Assembly: GCA_003254925.1 (NCBI GenBank)
Contig: QANZ01053186.1
Location: 449,637-513,636 of the forward strand
Direction: 5' to 3'
Length of the DNA stretch: 64,000 bases
Source of the DNA: Chamaecrista fasciculata
Taxonomy: Eukaryota > Streptophyta > Magnoliopsida > Fabales > Fabaceae
Shown here: piece after piece, positions 25,901 to 37,129 of the stretch
Layout of the letters: every line of letters starts with the position of its first letter
Numbering within the stretch: the stretch's first letter is position 1
The notes under the pieces: model-generated
What the model saw: only the letters and a program-made list of their open reading frames with translations
What the model was told of the DNA's origin: nothing
Databases searched by the model: none
Program-made: the position numbers and the translations under genes

Positions 25901-27055
25901 ACTTGAGGGGTTTGAATGTGGGTGGAGAAGTTGCAATTTTGAACACTGGTATGCGATAATGTATCCATGATTGATGCAAAGAATGTGGTTTTTTTATACT
26001 AAACTTGTTTGTGAAGCTGATGCAATGCAAGTTGCAGGATGATGACCAATTCATGCACCTTTACTGCTGCACAAAATATGGATGGTGAGTGGCGGGGTGA
26101 CAAAGCAAAACTGATTGACGATTTGAAAGTTGAAAGTTGAAAGTTGAAACACAGTGGGATTTGTAAATAAAGGACCATAGATATTAGATAGTAATTTCTA
26201 ATGCATCATCATCATCATCATCAGTGCTAATTAATCAGGCACCATTAGTGGACAAAATGAACTGCCGACTTATTAATCCCCCTATCTTGTGCATGTTGGG
26301 CAGTGAGGTGGACCCCACTTATTCTGCATAACCTAACTTTGCATTATTATTATTATTCCTAATTCTTCCCATGACTACTGCTAATATATAGTTTAATCCA
26401 TGATATCCAAAACAGTAAAAAAAGATGTCTGCTATGCCCTTCATACCCCAACATCATCAATTGGTCCACCCTTTCTTCACTCGTGATTTTTCTCCCTTGC
26501 TTTCATTTCTCCTTAGTACTAGGTAACAAGGGCCTTCATTCTTCATTTCTTGATTTTATATTATTTGTTAGAAAGAGGAATTCTATGATTGTTATATTGT
26601 TCATGAAGATTGTTGATGGCAAGCAATCATTTTTTCTTATTGGCCATTGGGAGTATTTGGGACTCTTTGGGGTTTGGGCCGTATGATATGATGTTTAATA
26701 AGTGGATACTTATCCAAATAATTAGATGGGCAAGTGACACGAGAAATAGGTACAGAATTTGCGCACCGCTTAGAGGTGGCGAATATAGCAATTATAGAGA
26801 TGATTAAAGAAATACAATAGATTAGAAACACGATAAATGGTGTTTGGATGATATTTTAATGTTGTTAATAAATTAGAATATGTCGTTGTGTTACTGTTAA
26901 GTAAAATAAACACCAATTTGTATGTTATTGCGTGGACGGAAAGCCACCTTTACATTTGCATCTTCCACCGACTTCTCTCATCCACTTGTCCTATGGTCCT
27001 TCCATTTCCGTCCGTCACTATCACCCACGCAAACTCACCATTTTCAAAACGAAAA
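22927..27055. other. Gene-free intergenic stretch
   Basis: After the 3' UTR of the NYN gene I find no coding region supported by family resemblance, only short chance open frames. Small microsatellites occur: CATA and CA repeats near 24215-24246 and a CAT repeat at about 26204-26223. A region near 25640-25870 has diverged palindromic TTAGTCC-like motifs and could be an old MITE. Short exons of an unknown gene or a non-coding RNA cannot be excluded. Confidence 0.4.
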
Positions 27056-27060
27056 TGGTT

Positions 27061-27224
27061 TCTCTAGAGTTCTTGTAAGGTACGAGAGAAAGAAAGAGAA
27101 AAGAAAAAAAAATAAAAAATATAGTTTTATATATTTTTATTTTATGAATTTTATATTTTCTCTTCCCTTTTTTCTTTCTCTCTCTAACTCTACAAGAAAT
27201 ATAGAGAAAAGAACTCTAGAGGTT
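27061..27224. mobile_element. Small fold-back (MITE-like) element
   Basis: CTCTAGAGTTCTTGTA at the left end is matched in inverted orientation by the right end, which also reads CTCTAGAGTTCTT on the other strand; the arms hold purine-rich and pyrimidine-rich tracts that can pair. A related sequence is at 37585-37750. Too short to encode anything. Confidence 0.5.
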
Positions 27225-27543
27225 CCAATTCCTTCTAAAACACTCTTTTCCTTTAACACTTCTTATTACATATTTCAGTTTCACACATATAACTCCCATC
27301 CCATGTCATGAAATACGAAGGAGTCTTTCTTTACAAATGATTGTGATTGTGATATTGCGTGCAAAAGTAATTTTAACTTATAATATTTTCGCCAAGAAAA
27401 AGAAGAGTAATTATATAGAAGACGACAATTGAAGAATAAAATACTTATTTGCATGTAGTATAGTGGTTAGGAGCTTTGTTTCGTTCACCCAAAAAAAAGA
27501 ACAAGAAGAGAATAAAACTAATAAAATAATTGTCATGTTAGGG

Positions 27544-27574
<31 letters not shown>

Positions 27575-27579
<5 letters not shown>

Positions 27580-27992
27580 GGTTGATAAAAACTCCCACAT
27601 GGGGGAGGGCCTCAACAATATAAATAGGGGTCTTGAGTTTGTCTTCTATGTACACCAAGTCAATACACTTTAAGCATTGTATTAGACTTATAAATTTCTC
27701 CTTCTCTTGTATTTAATTTTAGAGTTGTCCTCTTGTTGTTAGAGCGTGGGAGGTGTAGTCAAATAGTTGCTTTGAGAGAGTGTGGGTGTACTTGGTGTGA
27801 GGGTTGAGAGAAGATGTGTGATGTAATAATTTTTACATAGTATTTTCTCTAGTTGTCTTTTGACAACGGTCGTGGGTTTTTTTCCCGATTTGGGTTTCCC
27901 ACGTTAATTTCTCTTGTGTTGTGATTGCAGTATTATTTCATCTTGTTTCTCTATTTTAATTCTCTGCTAGGGTATTGTTTTTATGCCCAACA
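27575..27992 (+). repeat. 5' LTR of the Copia element
   Basis: Begins TGTTGGGTTGATAAAAACTC and ends TTATGCCCAACA. It carries a TATAAATAG box near 27620. Relative to the 3' LTR it lacks about 20 bases just after CCCACAT. Otherwise the two LTRs are very similar by eye, so the insertion is not very old. Confidence 0.93.
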
Positions 27993-27994
27993 AG

Positions 27995-28006
27995 TGGTAT
28001 CAGAGC
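27995..28006 (+). other. Primer-binding site for initiator tRNA-Met
   Basis: TGGTATCAGAGC two bases after the 5' LTR is the standard plant primer-binding site complementary to the 3' end of initiator methionine tRNA. Confidence 0.95.
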
Positions 28007-28273
28007 CTATGGTTCGGTGGAGTAATTTCTGAGTATGCTATGTGGTTGCAGTGTTATCTAATCTTCCACATCAAAAAAGAATTATCCTGTTTTTCTTGAG
28101 AATTATTTTTGAGGTAGCTTGGTTATTGCTAGGTTGCTGGAAGGAAGTCTGAGTAATTCTGTCTAAGGAGACTAGTTTTTAAGTGGGACCGTTTGTGACC
28201 TCACCAGCATTTCCTGAGAATTACTGACAGTCTGTTTTCCAGTATACATTTGCAATGTCAAGTTTTATTTGAT

Positions 28274-29040
28274 ATGGAGAAATTTGATGGAATGATCAAT
28301 TTTGGCTTGTGGCAAGTTCAAGTCAAGGGTGTGTTCATACAATCAGGGTTACACAAGGCATTGAAGGGAAGGGTTTCCCGCAAAGATTCTAAAAAGGGTG
28401 GTTCAAGTATGGGTGATGAAGAGTGGGAAGAGTTAATTTGAGAGCTGCAAGTGCAATTCGAATGTGTTTGGCTAAGAATGTTCTTGCAAACGTGCAAAGT
28501 ATTTCAGCAGCCAAGAAGCTTTAGGAGAAGCTTGAAGAGTTGTACCAGTCCAAAAGCGTCTCAAATCGGTTGCTGTTGAAAGAACAATTTCATACTCTTC
28601 GTATGGATGGAAATACAAAGATATCCGATCATCTAAGTACTCTTAATGGCATTTGTTCTGAACTGGAGTCCATTGGAGTTAAGGTTAATGATGAAGATAA
28701 GGCATTAAAGCTCATACTGTCTCTTCCTTCTTCCTTTGAATACATGAAGCCTGTCTTGATGTATGTAAAGGAGACTCTGAATTTTTCTGAGGTTGCCAGT
28801 AAAATCATTTCAGAGGAAAGACGTCTGAAATGTGAGAGTCAAGCTGTTACAGACTCGGCATTGGTGGTCAGGGATGAGATTGGAAGGAAGAAGAACTCTG
28901 GAAAGAAGGTGACCTGCTGGAAATGCGGAAAGACTGGGCATGTAAAAAGAAATTGTCCAGGTGGAGCAAGTTCGGCAAAAGGCTCCAATGCAGACGCTAA
29001 CGTAGTCTCTCTGGAAGAGGGAGATGATATTTCCTTATGA
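28274..29040 (+). pseudogene. Decayed Copia gag (UBN2-type with zinc knuckle)
   Basis: From ATG at 28274 the frame reads MEKFDGMINFGLWQVQVKG, typical of the Copia gag N-terminus. A lost base near 28436 shifts the frame so that it ends at TGA about 28440; downstream, TAG at 28522-28524 stands where the family has Trp (KKLWEKL-like). The rest is open to TGA 29038-29040 and includes the gag capsid part LKEQFHTLRM and a CCHC knuckle CWKCGKTGHVKRNC (28915-28956). So it cannot make a full gag protein. Confidence 0.9.
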
Positions 29041-29135
29041 AGTGTTAAGGAGGGTACCCTCATGGTATGTCTGCGTTACCATGAAAGAGGATGAGGAGTT
29101 AGCGGATCCACAATTACACATGAGGCATTGGTTGG

Positions 29136-29834
29136 TGATATACACCTCTCGGGATCACCCCTCGGAGGCCGACGGCGCGGACTCCCCCTCGGACCTTTTG
29201 GAGGGACTAGTGATATACACTCCCCAGAATGGCCCCTCGGAGTTGTCATCCAAGGGCATGAAGGATACCCGACGGAGAGGCAACCCAGGCAGGTTCCCCC
29301 TCCCACACTCAAGCATTTAATGCCAAGATATTGGCATTAAATGCCAGGATCCGTGAAAGCACGTGACAGGACAAGAAGGACACGCAAAAGGACTAAAACG
29401 CCCCCTGCGCGCAGACCAAACCATGAAAAGCACTCTTGGCTATCACTGACAACCAGGAGAGAAGTTTGGAAATCCCACCGTACCCTGGCAGTGATAGCTG
29501 TCACGTCAAAAGCAGAAACCTACACCAACCCCCTTTTCCTCACACATCCCGAGTACACCCCTAACGTCTCAGAGAGAGACCTCGTACGAACATGAGACAA
29601 AAGGGAAGGAGGATAAAAGGAAAAGGGGGGAACCTTTCTAAGGTAACGACTCTCTCTCTCTAAAAATATTCAAACTCTCCAGCTTTCCCTCTCTAACTTA
29701 AGCATCGGAGAAGAATCGCAGGGAACCCCCTGTGCATTCTCGTTTGCAGGTTCCGACGACCCTTACGTGCCGGAAACTGCCCTCAACTGTGAACTCAAGG
29801 TTAGATTTATCCTAATCCAGCTTTGTAGTTTTCA
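29136..29834. mobile_element. Solo LTR nested inside the Copia element
   Basis: A 699-bp GC-richer block starting TGATATACACC and ending TTTGTAGTTTTCA, flanked by a perfect 5-bp direct repeat GTTGG at 29131-29135 and 29835-29839. TG...CA ends plus a 5-bp duplication identify it as an LTR left after recombination between the two LTRs of a full element. Removing it rejoins the Copia interior. A TATA-like GGATAAAAGG sits near 29612. Likely Gypsy type from composition, which is a guess. Confidence 0.87.
29313..29344. repeat. Perfect 14-bp palindrome in the solo LTR
   Basis: GCATTTAATGCCAA, four bases GATA, then the exact reverse complement TTGGCATTAAATGC. Each arm itself contains the near-palindrome GCATTTAATGC. 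It lies in the upstream (U3-like) part of the LTR. Confidence 0.9.
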
Positions 29835-30060
29835 GTTGGCATTGATGCAAGATGTGTGGTGGAGTTATGTCGATGGCTGAGGAACTTCCATGGAGAGCCA
29901 ATATGGAGGTAGCACCATAAAGTTCAGTGAGGATCTTTCGACATGTGCCAAGGTGAAATTCTTAGAATTGAGTAATTCTAAGTGAGTACACTTTTATAGT
30001 GGAGTGTGATAGCTTTCAAGCTATGTTTGTCGGGTGTTGACAATGTGGTTTTTTTAATCA

Positions 30061-30071
30061 AGGTGGAGATT
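30061..30071 (+). other. Polypurine tract of the Copia element
   Basis: AGGTGGAGATT immediately precedes the 3' LTR, the standard plant Copia polypurine tract that primes plus-strand synthesis. Confidence 0.85.
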
Positions 30072-30508
30072 TGTTGGGGTTGATTAAAAACTCCCACATC
30101 GCTTGGCACAAAGGATGTGGGAGGGCCTCAACAATATAAATAGGGGCCTTGGGTTTGTTTTCTATGTACACCAAGTCAATACACTTTAAGCATTGTATTA
30201 GACTTATAAATTCCTCCCTCTCTTGTATTTAATTTTAGAGTTGTCCTCTTTGTTCTTAGAGTGTGGGAGGTGTAGTCAAATAGTTGCTTTGAGAGAGTGT
30301 GGATGTACTTAGTGTGAGGGTTGAGAGAAGATATGTGATCTAATAATTTTCACATAGTATTTTCTCTAGTTGTCTTTTGGCAACGGTCGTGGGTTTTTTT
30401 CCCGATTTGGGTTTCCCACGTTAATTTCTCTTGTGTTGTGATTGTAGTATTATTCCATCTTGTTTCTCTATTTTAATTCTCTGCTGGGGTATTTTTTTAT
30501 GCCCAACA
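30072..30508 (+). repeat. 3' LTR of the Copia element
   Basis: 437 bp, TGTTGGGGTTGATTAAAAAC ... ATGCCCAACA. Near its start CCCACATC and GATGTGGG form an 8-bp stem around a 14-base loop; the 5' LTR has lost the interior of this hairpin. Confidence 0.93.
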
Positions 30509-30660
30509 ATATATATATTAAAATAATTTAAAATTTAATCTTCAAAAGATTATTGAATTGATAATTAAATTTTGAATTATATAATATATTCATTAATAAA
30601 TTATTTTATTCTTTTATGAATTAAATTATATATTTTAAAAATTAAAATTGTTAATTTATA

Positions 30661-30833
30661 ATTAATAAATGTTAGCCGAGTTGGTGAGGAATCAACTCAT
30701 AACTTACAAAGTCGTAAGTTCGATTTTTTTGTTGATAAGCAACTTGTAAGCACTTATAAAATTTGAAGGCATGTCTTGGTGTTAGTGAGTCTTTAACTCC
30801 AACTCACCTAAATTTCTGTTGACAAAAGAAATA
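30661..30833 (+). mobile_element. tRNA-derived SINE
   Basis: Head GTTAGCCGAGTTGGTGAGGA contains a good A-box (TAGCCGAGTTGG) and, 36 bases on, a B-box-like AAGTTCGATTT. The element is about 170 bases and is flanked by an 11-bp direct repeat GTTAATTTATA at 30650-30660 and 30834-30844. It differs from the SINE at 16787. Confidence 0.75.
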
Positions 30834-31075
30834 GTTAATTTATATTTATAATTTATAATTATAATATAATGTTCCCGTCCACGTTGGCGGTGAAAACCCG
30901 CGCACAATGGCACGTGGAAGAGTAAGAGAGAGGGAGAAAGATGGGTGTAATGGATTATTGTCGGCCATGTATGGAATTGTGTTTAAGGAAGATGGAGCTA
31001 CGTGGCGGCATCTTGATTTGACACACTACCATCCAACTAGGAATTGAATTCATTCATTCCAATTTCCACCCCCAC

Positions 31076-31082
31076 TATATAA
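31076..31082 (+). promoter_or_regulatory. TATA box of the ERF gene
   Basis: TATATAA, 154 bases upstream of the ERF start codon. Two ACGTGG motifs (near 30912 and 31000), the core of ABA-response or G-box-type elements, lie further upstream; their function is not shown by sequence alone. Confidence 0.6.
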
Positions 31083-31235
31083 TCTCCCCAATTCTCCTTG
31101 TTTTTCCCATTTTCACTAAAGCAGGATAATCAAACATGGGTTTGGTGTGAAGAAAGAAATTAACACAATCCTATTACATAAGTACATAGATATAGATAGA
31201 TAGGAATAGAAGTAGTTTATTTTTTTTTATGAGAC

Positions 31236-31715
31236 ATGGAAGATTGTTCGATGATGATGAGAAGCAGAAAAAGCAAGGGAGAGAAGCGGAAGGCAGAGGA
31301 AGAAAGAGAAAGAGAGAAAGGTGCATACAGAGGCATACGCATGAGAAAGTGGGGAAAATGGGTGGCTGAGATTCGAGAACCAAACAAAAGATCGAGGCTT
31401 TGGTTAGGATCATACGCCACCCCTATCGCCGCCGCACGAGCATACGACACCGCCGTTTTCTACCTTCGAGGTCCCTCTGCTCGCCTTAATTTCCCCGAGC
31501 TGCTCTTCCAAGACCAAAACGACGACCACTTCCATGTCGTTGAAGAACAACAACGCATGTCCCCTGATTCCATACGCAGAAAGGCCACCGAAGTTGGCGC
31601 CAGAGTCGACGCTCTTCTTCACCGTTCCAATTCGGATTCTATGACCCGACCCGACGACAAACCCGACTTGAATGAGTTCCCTAAACCCGAATATCCTCTT
31701 CACGCTTACAATTAA
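31236..31715 (+). CDS. AP2/ERF transcription repressor, DREB A-5 (DEAR) type
   Basis: Single-exon gene, 159 residues. A basic N-terminus ([17 protein letters not shown]) leads into one AP2 domain at about residues 31-89: [19 protein letters not shown], then [22 protein letters not shown] and SARLNFPE. The Val and Glu in the WVAEIREP region are those of DREB-type factors. After the domain, [15 protein letters not shown] is a motif of the DEAR/ERF008-011 group, and the C-terminus carries DLNEFP (residues 144-149), a DLNxxP-type EAR repression motif. So it should bind DRE/GCC-like promoter elements in the nucleus and repress transcription, often in cold or pathogen responses in relatives. Start: ATG 31236 is the first; the nearby Met codons at 31251-31257 are possible. 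Confidence 0.93.
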   Translation: MEDCSMMMRSRKSKGEKRKAEEEREREKGAYRGIRMRKWGKWVAEIREPNKRSRLWLGSYATPIAAARAYDTAVFYLRGPSARLNFPELLFQDQNDDHFHVVEEQQRMSPDSIRRKATEVGARVDALLHRSNSDSMTRPDDKPDLNEFPKPEYPLHAYN

Positions 31716-31979
31716 TTACGCCTTTCTTTCTTTCTCAATTTCCAACTTGGACAAATTAATTCAACCTCACCTTCATTATAAGTCCCCTCTCCCTTTTATG
31801 TATCCCAATTCCCACATATATATATGTAGTAGATGCTGGCCATGAAGTAAAAAATTGATGCCCTGTTTTATTATCCGTTTTGTTAATTTTACGTGTTACT
31901 CGACTAGACGACTACTTTTTTCTTTCATAACAGCAACTTTATGTTAAATCTTTTGGATGACCATATATCTATATCTATA

Positions 31980-32308
31980 TCTATACTATATTATATGACT
32001 CCACCCCCTTTATGGTTGGTCAAAAATAATGAATTTAAAAATTAAAAAAGAAAAAAAAATCACCACTCTCTCTTCACTCACTCCCCCCACTTCTTTAAAA
32101 AAATAAATGAATTAAAAAAATGCAAAAAACAATTAAAAATTATAGATAATGGGAGAGAGAAAGTAGTAGATGAGATTTAAGAAAGTGAAAACTTATTATT
32201 TGGTCTTTTAATTTTTCACATTTCTAACAATTTAGTCATTGAATAATTAAAATATATTATTTAATCACTGAATTACTACAAATGTAAACGGGTACGGAAA
32301 GCCTCTAG
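31980..32308 (+). mobile_element. Non-autonomous Helitron
   Basis: Begins TCTATACTATATTATATGAC after an A and ends GCCTCTAG before a T, fitting the Helitron rule of insertion between A and T, a 5' TC and a 3' CTRR. The 5' block TATATTATATGRCTCCACCCC and the 3' block ACGSAAAGCCTCTAG are shared with the element at 37130. The 3' hairpin here is eroded. No Rep/helicase coding. Confidence 0.75.
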
Positions 32309-32394
32309 TATATATTATGTTTGCATGCATTGCAATTTAATGGGTGTTGCATTAAGCCTTTTACTAGGTTGTCAAAATAGTATATATACTTATA

Positions 32395-32710
32395 CCCATG
32401 TTTAGTATAGTGGTTAGGCGAACTATATCTTACCCATAAGTGTTTTGTATAGCAGTTAGGCGAACTATGTCTTAAGGAGATAAACGAATTATATCTTAAG
32501 AAGAAGGTCCAAATTCTTAAGAAAAAGGTCCAAATTCAATCTCTAGAGTCAATATTATTAAGAGAACTTTAATCATTTTGTCTCTAAGCAATGAATCCAT
32601 AATTTAACAAAAAAGAATAATATTAATTTCTTAAAGTTAACATTATTGAGAGAATTTTAACCGTTTCGTCTCTGAGCGGTGAACTCATAATTTAACAAAA
32701 AAAATTAGTA
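32395..32710 (+). mobile_element. SINE-like sequence with duplicated segments
   Basis: TAGTATAGTGGTTAGG at 32403 resembles the 5' part of a tRNA (A-box), and GGTCCAAATTCAATCTC near 32526 resembles a B-box. Two stretches are tandemly repeated: TATAGYRGTTAGGCGAACTAT (32405 and 32449) and an ATTATTRAGAGAAYTTTAA block ending AATTTAACAAAAAA (32547 and 32636). A matching A-box fragment also sits at 27454-27472. Boundaries unclear. Confidence 0.5.
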
Positions 32711-35700
32711 TAGTTATTCACAATGATGTAATTCTATTTTTTTTCTTCAACTCAATTTCATACTTGAACTTTTCATACGAAAAAATTATTGTGACATTTA
32801 AGGCAATAATCTCTTCTTCAATAATTCTCCTGTTGAGAATTAAATTTATAAGTTTTGATATGTTAGTAATAGTATAATTTTATACTCTTAACTTATAGTA
32901 AAGCAGAGTTCAAACGTTTTATATCAAGACCTTTATTATGAGATAATTACTGTTACTGTTATATATATTTAAACTAACTATGTGTGTAATAACATGATTA
33001 GAGGTGAGAGGAGTTGGGAAATATAATAAATAAACAAGGGATGAGGATTAGTGAGTAGTAGCGTAACAAAGTGTCAAAGCCACATCTACTATATCAACCG
33101 GTGCTAGTGGATATAAAGAGACAAGGCATGCACCGAAATAAACAGTTTCACATGGAATTTGTGGACACTATACCACCATTCCACACGATGAAGAATTTAT
33201 ATATGAACTCATTAACAACAATGAGCGAGCAATCTGAAATGAAAGACACAAAGATATATAAGAGTTAATTAGTGGACCTCATTAATGAATGAATGAATGA
33301 TAATATTGATGAATAAGCTTGTCACTTGTCGCCGTCGTGGGAAAATTAATTAGAGCATATACCACAGCTTTATTAATTATATATGAGACTTCCATATGGA
33401 AAATCATCGCATCCATTTGTGGGGGCCGTATTGTGCGTTTTCTTTTTAGGTTTCAAAGCACGCACGCTAGCTGCTTTAATTGTATTTCTCTCTTAATTAT
33501 TTATTCCCACACAAAGAAAACAAAGAGAGAATCATGTTAATTCGTCAAAGGCTTATTCATCCTTATCACCTACCAAAATGGTACATGACATATAATGCTG
33601 CGTTCTTTTGCACCGTGTATCTTTAACAAGTAACAGCGCATGCTTGAATTTTCAAACGTCATTCATTTTTGAAATAGTTCATCAAATTCATTACTTCTTC
33701 TCCTCCAAATGAATAGTCTTATATACAAAATAATTTTTTTTTCTTGAAACATAATTCATTTAGAAGTAAAGCAAAGTCAAATACAATACAAATCAAAATA
33801 AAGTAAAAATATTAATCATTCCCTAACATAAACAACAACAATAGACAAGATATCAACTGATAAAGGTGGAGGATTTGCAACCCATCCAAGAGGACCTATC
33901 CTCGTTTCAGATAAATTGGCAAAACAATCAACTGCCAAGTTAGCGAATATAGAGATCCAACTAAAGCTATAACCATCTAAAAAACTAGAAAGATAAATAA
34001 TGTCATTTAAAAAAACAAACACTTCCAATCAGGACAACAGACAACCCCAGTGGCTGCTCTAAATAAACACATAATCAAACTTAAAGCAACAATGATAAAA
34101 TGATAAAACGAAACGACGACGTGGAAGAGCATCTGATCGTACCCGTCGCTAGGTGGTCAAAAATACCGGAAATAATGCACTATAGTGGTGCAATCCGAGT
34201 CAATCTCTCGAGGAACTTTTGTGCAAAGTTTAATTGCAAACGATACCAAGTTATCACTAATCGAGTGAAAGCAAAGAAAATTTGTTCTTTGAATGATTAT
34301 CTATGACCTAAAACAATAATTAAATAAAGCAATAATATTTTTGGATTTTTAATTAAAAGACTGAATTGAAAGGTAATAATAAAAAAATAACGATTAATTG
34401 AGTTGAGAGAGTACCCGACAGAGCAATTGGATTAAGTAATCTTTTAATAAAGATAAACAGAGTATCTCACACAAATCATCCTAAGGTAGTCATTAATAGC
34501 TCAATGACCTAGGCTAACAATATTATCATGAAAATACCTCAAAAAAGATAAATCATAACAAGTACTGAAAACCTTCATTAAATTGATGATAAAGAAGATC
34601 AAGAAACACAATCTTTATAACAAATACCATTGTCAAAGCTATATACCTATAATTATAACCAAACTAGTAAAGACTCTAGGGTTACAATCAAGATATAATT
34701 AAACAAGTAAAATCAAGTTCCAAATCAAGAATCAGAATTCACAAATAGTTCTCAGGTCCAACTAGAAATCAAGAACAATAATGTAAAACCCTAATTCTAG
34801 TGTGAGAAAAACTCCCTAATGGTGAAACCCTAGTTCATGCTTTGCTCCAATGCTCCTCCGGGTATGAGTGTTTAGCCGCTCATGGTTGACAGATGAACAA
34901 CTTCAGATTTGGCTGCCATGAAGTATTTCAACACTTTGGACTTCATCAAAACCTATCAAGAACATTGAGAAACTAAGTGAATTCTCAGAATAAAGAGGAT
35001 TAATAAAATAATAAAGATTAAACCCGAGAAAACCACTCAATTACTCACAAAATAGTCCAAATAATCCTCAAACCTCAAGGCATCATATTTCATCCCAAAT
35101 GAATATAAAATGCCCTAAAATGTCACTAAAATATATGATGAAATATGGTTAGATCAGCATCCAAAAACCAGAACCAAACCAGGAAGTCGCCGTCGCAGAA
35201 CACCACTACCACAAAACTCTAAAAACAAAGTAACACTCTCATAAAGAGAAAGAGTGACCCTCAAGGGGGGAGAAGTTTTCAACACTGCCCAATAGAGAAG
35301 AGGGGGGCTATTGCCACTAAAAACGGAAACAACCCGCCGTTGACGCAAAGTTGCGTGTGCAGAGAAAAAAGAAAGCAAGAGAGAATTATCAGTGGCGGCT
35401 AGGGTTTCAAATTAGTTTTCCACAATAATTCTAATTGGACTAACTATTTTTTTTTTGTTGAAAACTAATTTTTAAAAATTTAATTTATGAATTTAAATCC
35501 TTCATGTAAGATTAAGACATACACTTTATTTTTAAAATCCTTCAAATTTATTTCTAAAATTGGATAGAAATATTTTAATATAGGCAAAAACCCTCCTTTT
35601 GTCCCTAAATCATAAATTTTTTTTGTTGTCAATTTTATCTTTAATATTTTATATTTTAATTAATTTTATCTTTTGCTCTTATTAATTTGAGCCAAATATT

Positions 35701-37129
35701 AAAGATATATTTTACGTAGTTAATGATATATAATGTAAATTTGATAGAAAAATAAATTTAAATTCTAACTCATTGAAAAACACAATAAAATATGTTGTTA
35801 ATTTATTAAAAGAAATTAGTCAAAAAATAAAATTAATCAAAATATAAAATATTAGGGACAAATTGACTACAACAAAAATATTGAGAAAAAAATAAAAATT
35901 GATGTATAGTATGAGAAAAAGAATACTTTTTTCCTGAAATATATTAATTACATGATTTTCAAAATCTAAAAAATATAAATTAGATTTTCAAAGGGCTCAT
36001 TATCTTTTAACTTTTACTTTCATTTTTAAGATATATATTAAAGCTTTTTTCTTTATACTTTCTTTCATGTTTGTGGATATATAAAAATTTTCTTGCATGA
36101 TTTCTAGAGTTGATATTGTTAGGAGGGCACAATTGTTTCATCTCTGTTACCTGAATGAGATTAGTCTTCACTTAAACCATTACACTGATAAGCGGAGGGA
36201 ACCATAATATTACCCAAAAAAAATTTTCCTTGCATGTGTTATTCTTATTTAACATAAACTTAGTCCTTATTTTATTGGATTTAGTAGAAAAAATATATAT
36301 TTCATGGAGGTATCCAAGAGGCCAAGACCGACTCTACAGTCTACTACACTCAGTACACAGCCCATCTCTACATCGTTGTTAATCCTTCCCTTGCTCTAGT
36401 TTGGGCCTTAATTAACCTAACAGAAGTAGGCCCATAAGTAGACTGAGCCCAACTGTGGAGTCTGGATTCTTCCTTATTTAACTTTTTCCGTGTCTGCTAA
36501 TTATAAATTGTTTATTCATATTTATATACGTAATTTAATATTTTTTAGAAAAAATTCATTCCACTTTACATATTTTGGATGGTGATCTCTCTAGCAAGTA
36601 CAAACTACATTAATGTTTAAACCAAGTTACCCAAGATATGGAGAATCTTGGGCCATGTCTTTTAGAAAACTTCCTCCATATATAATTTCAAAATCAAATT
36701 AAAAGTAAGATACTCAAATTTTAGAATTCTAATCCACATCTTAAGAATCATTTGCTAGACTTTACGATGAGAGTAATCTATTATGACTCCTCCCTATTTA
36801 ACTATTCTTATAAATGACTTGATCTCATCTATCAATGTTCAAATCAGCTACTACCACAATTCTGAGTTCTAACGAGTTTTTATTTTTTTGGCCTGAACAA
36901 TTTTAACGAGTTTGGCATTACTATTTTTCTTTTTTTTTTTTGTGGAACATTACTATTTTTCTATTGAAAAATAAACACACCTCTTTACTATATAATATTT
37001 ACTATAGTTTGATGCATTTTCCTAAATCTTTATCCAAATGTTGTTTGATGTTTCTGTTATATTTTTTCTTTTCCTTTTAGATAAAAACTATTCACCATTT
37101 TGTGCGTAAGTTTTCAAAAATGAATGATA
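32711..37129. other. Gene-free AT-rich stretch
   Basis: No gene supported. Around 34700-35400 the composition is less AT-rich and may be the remnant of an old retroelement, but I find no LTR ends, primer site or enzyme motif to prove it. Around 36105-36225 a SINE-like fragment is possible. Elsewhere only AT-rich DNA. Confidence 0.4.

Larger units (their letters stand above)
27575..30508 (+). mobile_element. Non-autonomous Copia-type LTR retrotransposon
   Basis: Complete in structure: 5' LTR 27575-27992 (TG...CA), a primer-binding site, a gag remnant, a polypurine tract and a 3' LTR 30072-30508. Both flanks lie in an ATATAT run, so a 5-bp ATATA target duplication is consistent but not diagnostic. 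No protease, integrase, reverse transcriptase or RNase H region is present between the gag remnant and the 3' LTR, so it could only have moved with enzymes supplied by another element. A solo LTR of a different element is inserted at 29136-29834. Confidence 0.93.

Noticed and set aside
27452..27475. tRNA gene suggested by GTAGTATAGTGGTTAGG
   Set aside because: No anticodon arm, B-box or acceptor stem follows; a SINE head fragment at most.
29024..29595. Arg/Pro-rich open frames in the GC-rich block, at first possibly genes or a Copia protease region
   Set aside because: The block is a solo LTR with a 5-bp target duplication; no protein motif fits.
34700..35400. Less AT-rich block that could be a retroelement or gene remnant
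   Set aside because: I could not find LTR ends, a primer site or any enzyme motif, so I make no specific call.
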